Below are positions 59,348 to 64,000 of a stretch of 64,000 nucleotides of DNA, piece after piece. A program made the position numbers and the translations under genes. Origin of the DNA: Tanypteryx hageni. Taxonomy: Eukaryota > Arthropoda > Insecta > Odonata > Petaluridae. Location: assembly GCA_028673005.1 (NCBI GenBank), contig CM054115.1:189947548-190011547 (forward strand), read 5' to 3'. The notes beneath the pieces were generated by a model, which searched no databases, had not been told where the DNA came from, and saw nothing but the letters and a program-made list of their open reading frames with translations. Each line of letters starts with the position of its first letter. Position 1 is the stretch's first letter.

Positions 59348-59423
59348 CAGCCAGGGACCAGGGAAACTGGGACTTCAGGGACTGAGGGAGAAGGACACCT
59401 TCTAGGATCTCAAAGTTCAGATG
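59348..59423 (+). CDS. C2CD2-like gene, linker exon
   Basis: A 76-nt exon, phase 0 in and phase 1 out (donor GTAAAT). It reads QPGTRETGTSGTEGEGHLLG, then SQSSD and a split Gly codon. The composition is Gly/Ser/Thr/Glu-rich, like a disordered linker. The acceptor is TTTCAGCAG, a NAGNAG tandem site, so isoforms with and without the first Gln are possible. Later exons must lie beyond the right edge. Confidence 0.65.
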
Positions 59424-59832
59424 GTAAATATTCATATATGTATAAATTGTATATATATCATGCCATATTGTATGTAAGGAAAAATGTTCAATTTAGTCAA
59501 AATTGTAATTACCATAACTATGATATTAGAAGAGATAATGATCTACATGTGATTCAAACAAAATCTTGAAGTTTCTACCAATGGACCTAAAGTAAGATGC
59601 ACTAAATTTTATAATCTTGACCTCTCTTTGTTGGAGATATAAGGAGTCAACAAAGTTTTTTAAAAAAATATATACGAGTTCCTCTTGTCGAAGAATTTTT
59701 ATAGTATTACTGAATTTTTGTTAAGTGTCTGTTTTCTTTCTCTTTTGTCATGTCCTATACAGTACCTTATAATGCCACCTGGACAACTAAATAAATTATA
59801 AATTATTCAATAAAAATTTGAGTCAATACAAT

Positions 59833-60114
59833 TGAGGAGGGGTTGGCAACATACAGCCCACTATCAGTAAAATTTAAAATTGACAATTTCATATTTTTCA
59901 GTGAAATTATAGTCTCAAAACCTTATCTGGTGGAATTTTAGCACTAGTCAATTATTTAGATATGATTTTCAATAATATGAGACTGCAGAATCTCTCGGTA
60001 ACTTCTGATATAAATGGTCATCCGGCCTGCCGAAGCTCTTGTGTCTTCCATTGCGGCCCTCCGAAGCATTCATAACTACGTATGTGACTCGCTGTGCAGA
60101 AAAGGTTGCTGAGC
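59833..60114. mobile_element. hAT-type MITE
   Basis: The left end GAGGGGTTGGCAACATACAGCCC and the right part TGCGGCCCTCCGAAG...GACTCGCTGTGCAGAAAAGGTTGC are the paired ends of a common hAT MITE type. The terminal bases have decayed, and no clean 8-bp duplication is visible. Confidence 0.5.
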
Positions 60115-60384
60115 TATGCAATAAAGGACAGAATAGCTTTTGATTTAAATTGATCTGTATTTTAAAAAATGGTTGTATACCGTATATTGCAGTGTATAAA
60201 TTGATCTCAATTCTATCAGGTGAAAATGTATGTTTAAGCATATACTCGTCATATAAGTAAACCCACCTCTTTTACTTAGCAAATACTTCTCATGAAATCT
60301 TTCTTCAGACAAAATCAAGATTCTGTAGGATTGAAGCTTTGAAAAAGAACATGGAAGTAAACATCTAAGTGAGGCTTAGACATA

Positions 60385-61650
60385 CACTCAACCTCCGATG
60401 TGCGTGAGGGTTCGATTCTTCAGAAACCTCACATACATAAAATTCGCATGAATGGAGCTTAAGAAGCCATAATAAATTATGGGTTAGGTTCCAGACTCGG
60501 GTAGAGTGACATTTATGTAAGTTTTTATGTACTAATATATTAATGTAAATATGCAAGGTAATGCAAATCAAAAGTGACTAAAACAAATTTTAAAAATACA
60601 TGAGTTTATTTTGGTTATTATTACACTTAATTGGTACGTCAGAAGTGGAAAAATGTTATAAAAATATTACAGAACAATCACACACAGCCAGATTCTGTAC
60701 CAGTATCCATCGCAGAAGGGTGTGCTGTTCCTGAAGGTCCTGGCAGATTGTCTGGGTTGTCTACTGAAGAGGCTGAAAATTGAGAAACACTGTGGGACCG
60801 ACTCATGAACTCCACTAGCATTGGTTGTAAAGCCTTTTTCCTCTTCTCGGCCTACATTAGATTATATGGGGCCACTGCATTAAGGATGTTTCTTCTCATC
60901 AGAGACCCATGCTCATAGTTGGCATCAAGGTTCTGCATATAAGCGATGCTATCTTCAAACATCTTCAGTGCCTTCTGCAGGTTAGGAATTGTCAACAGGT
61001 CCACCGGTGCAGGCCCATCCCCTTCATCTTCCTCCGGCAGGGTGTTCATTGTCTCCTGTTCCACCAGTTCTTCTGTAGATAGCTCTTCTTTATGGGAATT
61101 TATTAGCTCCATGATGTCATTTGGCTGGATATCCTCGAAGCCTTCACCACCAAGCCATCTGCCAAGAGCCACCAATTCATCGACATCATCCTCGACTTCT
61201 GCATGTCATTCTACTGCTGCATTTTCGAATCCACTCAAGTTTTGAACACAGTGAGGCTACACCTTCCTCCATACAGCATTCATCGTTGCTTCCTTAATTT
61301 ATGCCTATGCAGCCTGAATATTGGTGATGGCATCCATGATGGTGTAAGACTTCCAGAAGTCACGGAGTGTTACACCCAGCTCAGGATTGTCCACTGCAGC
61401 AAACATCTCATTAAAGGTCTGCTTCAGGTACAGCTTCTTATATGTGGAGATGACTCCCTGGTCCTTTGGCTGTATCAAGGATGTGGTATTGGGAGGCACA
61501 AACATAACCTTCACGTTTTCATTGAGATGCGTGATACATGGCAGGGGAATTGGGGAATTGTCAATCAATGCCTTGTATGCGATGTTCTGCCTTTTGCAGT
61601 AGCTCTCAACTTCTGGGCAAAAGTCCTTCTTAACCACTCATCTGGGTATT
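60385..61650 (-). mobile_element. Tigger remnant, 3' half
   Basis: A left end next to TA (CACTCAACCTCCGATGTGCG) and transposase remains on the minus strand support this call. The other terminal repeat is not found near 61650, so the copy is truncated there. Confidence 0.6.
60852..61637 (-). pseudogene. Tigger transposase C-terminal remnant
   Basis: The first frame (61637-61305) reads KDFCPEVESYCKRQNIAYKA, then VMFVPPNTTSLIQPKDQGVI, which contains the third catalytic Asp (QPKDQG). The second Asp (normally D-N-x-P-x-H) has become LIDNSPIPLPCI, keeping DN but losing the His. After a frameshift, 61175-60852 reads DIQPNDIMELINSHKEELST and LKMFEDSIAYMQNLDANYEH, the usual Tigger tail. The N-terminal HTH is absent. 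Confidence 0.85.
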
Positions 61651-61699
61651 TAATTTTTCGAAGCCGCACCAGCGGTGGGCATTTAAATTGAAAATTTGG

Positions 61700-62100
61700 C
61701 GAATTTTTACCTTTTGAATTATATTTATAAAATGGAGTAAATGTTCAGTATTTGATTGGATATTTTTTATTTAAAACATTTGACTCTTTTTAACATGCAA
61801 GAATGAACAATTATGTATGAATATTAATTTTTAATGGAAAATTTAAATTGATAAAATTACGTGAAAATTACAAAAAAATGGGGTGAAAACAGTCTAAAAT
61901 TACATAATTACTCAAAATATTCATAAAAATCATATTATCACTAATAAAAGTTAAGACTTAAACCTTATGTATAATTAAAAAACACAATATACTAAAATAG
62001 AAAAAATTATATTTATTACGTAAGGAAACAAAATAAATATATGGTGCGAAGGGTTTCGCGGCGTTCGGCTGTAGGCTGCATATTTTTCGGTAGCTCACCG
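61700..62100. other. AT-rich sequence, nothing recognised
   Basis: No gene or repeat end recognised. Confidence 0.4.
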
Positions 62101-62106
62101 CGTTGA

Positions 62107-62167
62107 TCAGCTGTTTCACAAGACAATGTTTCGCCGGTGTTGCAGTCGGCTTCCTCAGGTCAGCTGA
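62107..62167 (-). ncRNA. Hammerhead ribozyme, core intact
   Basis: On the minus strand: UCAGCUG (62167-62161), AC, CUGAGGA (62158-62152), unpaired A, stem II GCCG/CGGC with a 10-nt loop, GAAA (62132-62129), CAUUG, UC (cleavage predicted between 62122 and 62121), UUGUGAAA, and CAGCUGA (62113-62107). Stem I UCAGCUG/CAGCUGA is a perfect 7-bp pair with an internal loop. Stem III is one A-U and one C-G pair closed by AUU. All invariant core bases (CUGANGA, GAAA, UH) are present. It resembles hammerheads of Penelope-like elements, but no coding part of such an element is adjacent. Confidence 0.7.
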
Positions 62168-62190
62168 CCTGACGAAGCCAACTGCAACGC
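62140..62190. repeat. Near-perfect palindrome centred on TCAGCTGA
   Basis: GTTGCAGTCGGCTTCCTCAG on the left is mirrored as CTGACGAAGCCAACTGCAAC on the right around GTCAGCTGAC. The right arm is a second, degenerate hammerhead start (CUGACGA at 62169-62175, no proper stem II). This indicates two terminal repeats head to head. Confidence 0.8.
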
Positions 62191-62362
62191 TGTTTTTACT
62201 GAAAACTTTCGAGAAAAAAGGAGTTGCAATGCTCTCGTTTACTAAAATACATAGCATAATCCGGTTTCAGTACAATTCCCTGGAGTATGAAGATACCAAG
62301 AAGAGTTTTTATTTCATTTGCAGTTGTCTCCCCCCACAAGGGTGGATCTAGAAACCTCCCAA

Positions 62363-62377
62363 GGGGGGGGGGGGGGG
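62363..62377 (+). repeat. G15 homopolymer
   Basis: Fifteen consecutive G just inside the hAT end. It is prone to slippage and sequencing error. Confidence 0.9.
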
Positions 62378-62698
62378 CGATTAAGTGCCATTTTCCTCGT
62401 AAATAGGAAAATTTTCAAATCTCCCTATATTCGTCAAAATTATATTCAGGACTTTTTAAAGAGATTATCACAAGAAATAATAGTATAGTATATTTTCTAT
62501 CATAAACCCTATTTTAGGTGAAATATATTTTGAAAACCACCCATACATTGACCTCCCTTATAATAATCCATATTTTGCGAAATTCATGTATAAAGCTTAT
62601 GTTTCGCATAATGTAAAAAAGAAAAAATGTATTTAAATCGGGTATCTGTGACATTTTATTAATTTTGTATAGCACTTCTTAACATTTTATTTTAAAAA

Positions 62699-63840
62699 TC
62701 ACAATAAAAAATCAAGTCGTCGATTGCCAGAATTAGCAAAACGATCTAAAATCTCTTCCGGGTCAAGATGAATATCTTGATGTATATGGAGTAATGTCAA
62801 ACCCACAAGTCTTTCTTCACTCATTCTGTTCCGCAACCAAGTTTTTAATCGTCGCAAAGCCGAAAAGCTGCGTTCAGAGCTAGCAACACTTATAGGAAGA
62901 GTGAGTAAAATTTTTGATAAAATTTTGCAATTTGGATAAATTTCCTCGTCGCACATACTGAAAACTTCACAGGCACTCATGCCAGTTTTAATGTTATTGC
63001 ACTTATATTCATGTTCCCATTTGGTTTTCCACATTATTAATTCGCTTAGAAAAATAGTAAACTAATTTGAAACAATGGAAACATTCAAAAAGTCAATATT
63101 TTTCCCATAATGATGTTGCAGTATTATCTAACTCAACTTGATCCAAGCACAATAGTTGTTTCGGTAATATATTTCCAAAATTAAATGCCTTCAGTGTATC
63201 ATCACAAAAACGGCTTCGAAAATCAACTAGGAGAGTATCAATCCTTGGGATAAATACATTACGTCGATAGTATTCCTCAGCGGTTTCCAAACAGTTAATT
63301 CGTCTTGATGCATACCAGGGCTTAATGAGCTTTAATTGCAAAATATCTGCAAATTCATTAGCGCTTTTTCAAATTCTATTAAATACTTCGTCAACCCTTT
63401 TCCTTTCACAATCTAATAAGCAAATGATGTCCTCAATGCATTTTATAGCTGAATACAGATCTAGCGATTCTTTTTGTAATGACTTACTAATCGGAAGTGT
63501 TAAGGAAAAAATAAAAGTAATGCATTTCATCGAAACAATGAATTCGCTTGTCATGAGATTATTGAGGAGTAAATCTGCCTTTGTTGAAGATGTCCTATCA
63601 TCCCAATTACTGATATCATTCAATATCTTGGTAATTGTGGGAAACATTTTCTCAAACATTAAACAAGCATTATGCCTTTCTACCCAGCGTGAATCGCACA
63701 AGCTACTTAATCCCCCACCCATTTCTCTCTTTAAAAGAAAACTTCTCTTAGCAGACAAATGATAAAAATTAATAACCTCGCCCATTAATTCAAAACATTT
63801 TAAAAATAATAATACTTTTATCAGACATTGATTGATGCAT
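62699..63840 (-). pseudogene. hAT transposase (ZMYM1/DUF4371-like), C-terminal two thirds
   Basis: In minus-strand order: KCFELMGEVINFYHLSAKRS, LSSLCDSRWVERHNACLMFE (the conserved C-D-S-R-W-x-x-R), then KCIEDIICLLDCERKRVDEV at 63785-63369. A frameshift leads to LKLIKPWYASRRINCLETAE and EYYRRNVFIPRIDTLLVDFR (63341-63093). Another gives LLTLPISVASSERSFSALRR and NRMSEERLVGLTLLHIHQDI (63034-62699), the hAT dimerisation domain. There are two frame breaks near 63360 and 63060. The N-terminal catalytic part lies in 63840-64000 and beyond. A frame with SIQNTITSRVIITSLEIVDE at the very edge, next to a GTAAGT, may be more of it. Confidence 0.85.
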
Positions 63841-64000
63841 TTTTAGTGCTTTGAATTCGAATATAGAGAAAATAAACAATAAAAACTTCATAAGAAATCA
63901 CTTACAGATAATTGTAGAATTCTTCCGCTGCATGTTCGTCGACTATCTCCAAAGAAGTAATAATCACTCTTGAAGTGATGGTATTTTGAATGCTTGTAGA

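Larger units (their letters stand above)
9760..59423 (+). other. Gene span: C2CD2/C2CD2L (TMEM24)-like lipid-transfer protein, partial
   Basis: Extent of ten exons whose splice phases join into one open frame of about 424 residues. The order is an SMP-like segment (exons at 9760, 30310 and 31040), a C2 domain (32418 to 39823), a conserved post-C2 segment (39939 to 45084) and a linker (54971, 59348). C2CD2L/TMEM24 proteins tether the ER to the plasma membrane and move phosphatidylinositol through their SMP domain; the same role here is inferred from domain order only. The N-terminal membrane anchor, the start codon and the C-terminus are outside the window. Introns of 20.5, 6.9, 4.9, 9.9 and 4.3 kb are largely transposons, while the two introns inside the C2 region are only about 100-115 bp. 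No promoter can be assigned. Confidence 0.75.
62337..64000 (-). mobile_element. hAT transposon, left end and body, runs off the window
   Basis: The terminal repeat CAAGGGTGGATCTAGAAACC at 62337 is a typical hAT end, and the 3' part of the transposase follows. A run of 15 G lies at 62363-62377. The other end is beyond 64000. Confidence 0.7.

Overview
The window looks like nuclear DNA from an animal with a repeat-rich genome, most likely an arthropod. The evidence is one gene split by long introns, AT-rich intergenic and intronic sequence, (TA)n microsatellites, and a dense mix of pogo/Tigger, hAT, piggyBac, Penelope-like and non-LTR elements. No operons, prokaryotic genes, rRNA genes or convincing tRNA genes were seen. 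The species cannot be named from the sequence alone.

The one host gene I can support runs left to right on the + strand from at least 9760 to at least 59423. Ten exons with matching phases (about 424 residues) encode part of a protein resembling the C2CD2/C2CD2L (TMEM24) phospholipid-transfer family: the end of an SMP-like lipid-transfer domain, then a C2 domain, then a serine/glycine-rich linker. The first exons and the C-terminus lie outside the window. Introns that look long are long because transposons fill them.

Layout: 1-9759, non-coding DNA with a 32-bp minisatellite, CT/GA-rich tracts, one large foldback element and a candidate TATA box. 9760-30309, a 20-kb intron with hAT MITEs, a decayed pogo/Jerky-type element (10965-15556), a small pogo deletion derivative (16697-17421), a LINE reverse transcriptase fragment (17462-18766), a THAP-domain fragment and a piggyBac 3' end. 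30310-32487, three exons. 32628-39128, a decayed Tigger carrying a nested pogo element (35291-37822) and tRNA-derived SINE remnants. 39417-40071, the C2-domain exons. 40154-41788, a hAT element with an exact 8-bp target duplication. 43050-44240, an old LINE. 44960-45084, an exon. 45280-46443, a LINE endonuclease fragment. 47062-50413, a Penelope-like element with inverted terminal repeats, split by a non-autonomous piggyBac. 51433-57741, two Tigger-type elements around a 45-nt exon. 59348-59423, the last exon in view. 60385-64000, a Tigger remnant, a hammerhead-bearing palindrome and a hAT transposase running off the right edge.

The most notable signal is a set of hammerhead-ribozyme-like motifs. 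Two keep the full catalytic core (50324-50376 on + and 62107-62167 on -). Three more are mutated at the same core cytosine (47144-47196, 15715-15760 and 7532-7564, all on -). Two sit in the inverted terminal repeats of the Penelope-like element, where such ribozymes are known; the others are probably solo terminal relics. All folds were done by eye.
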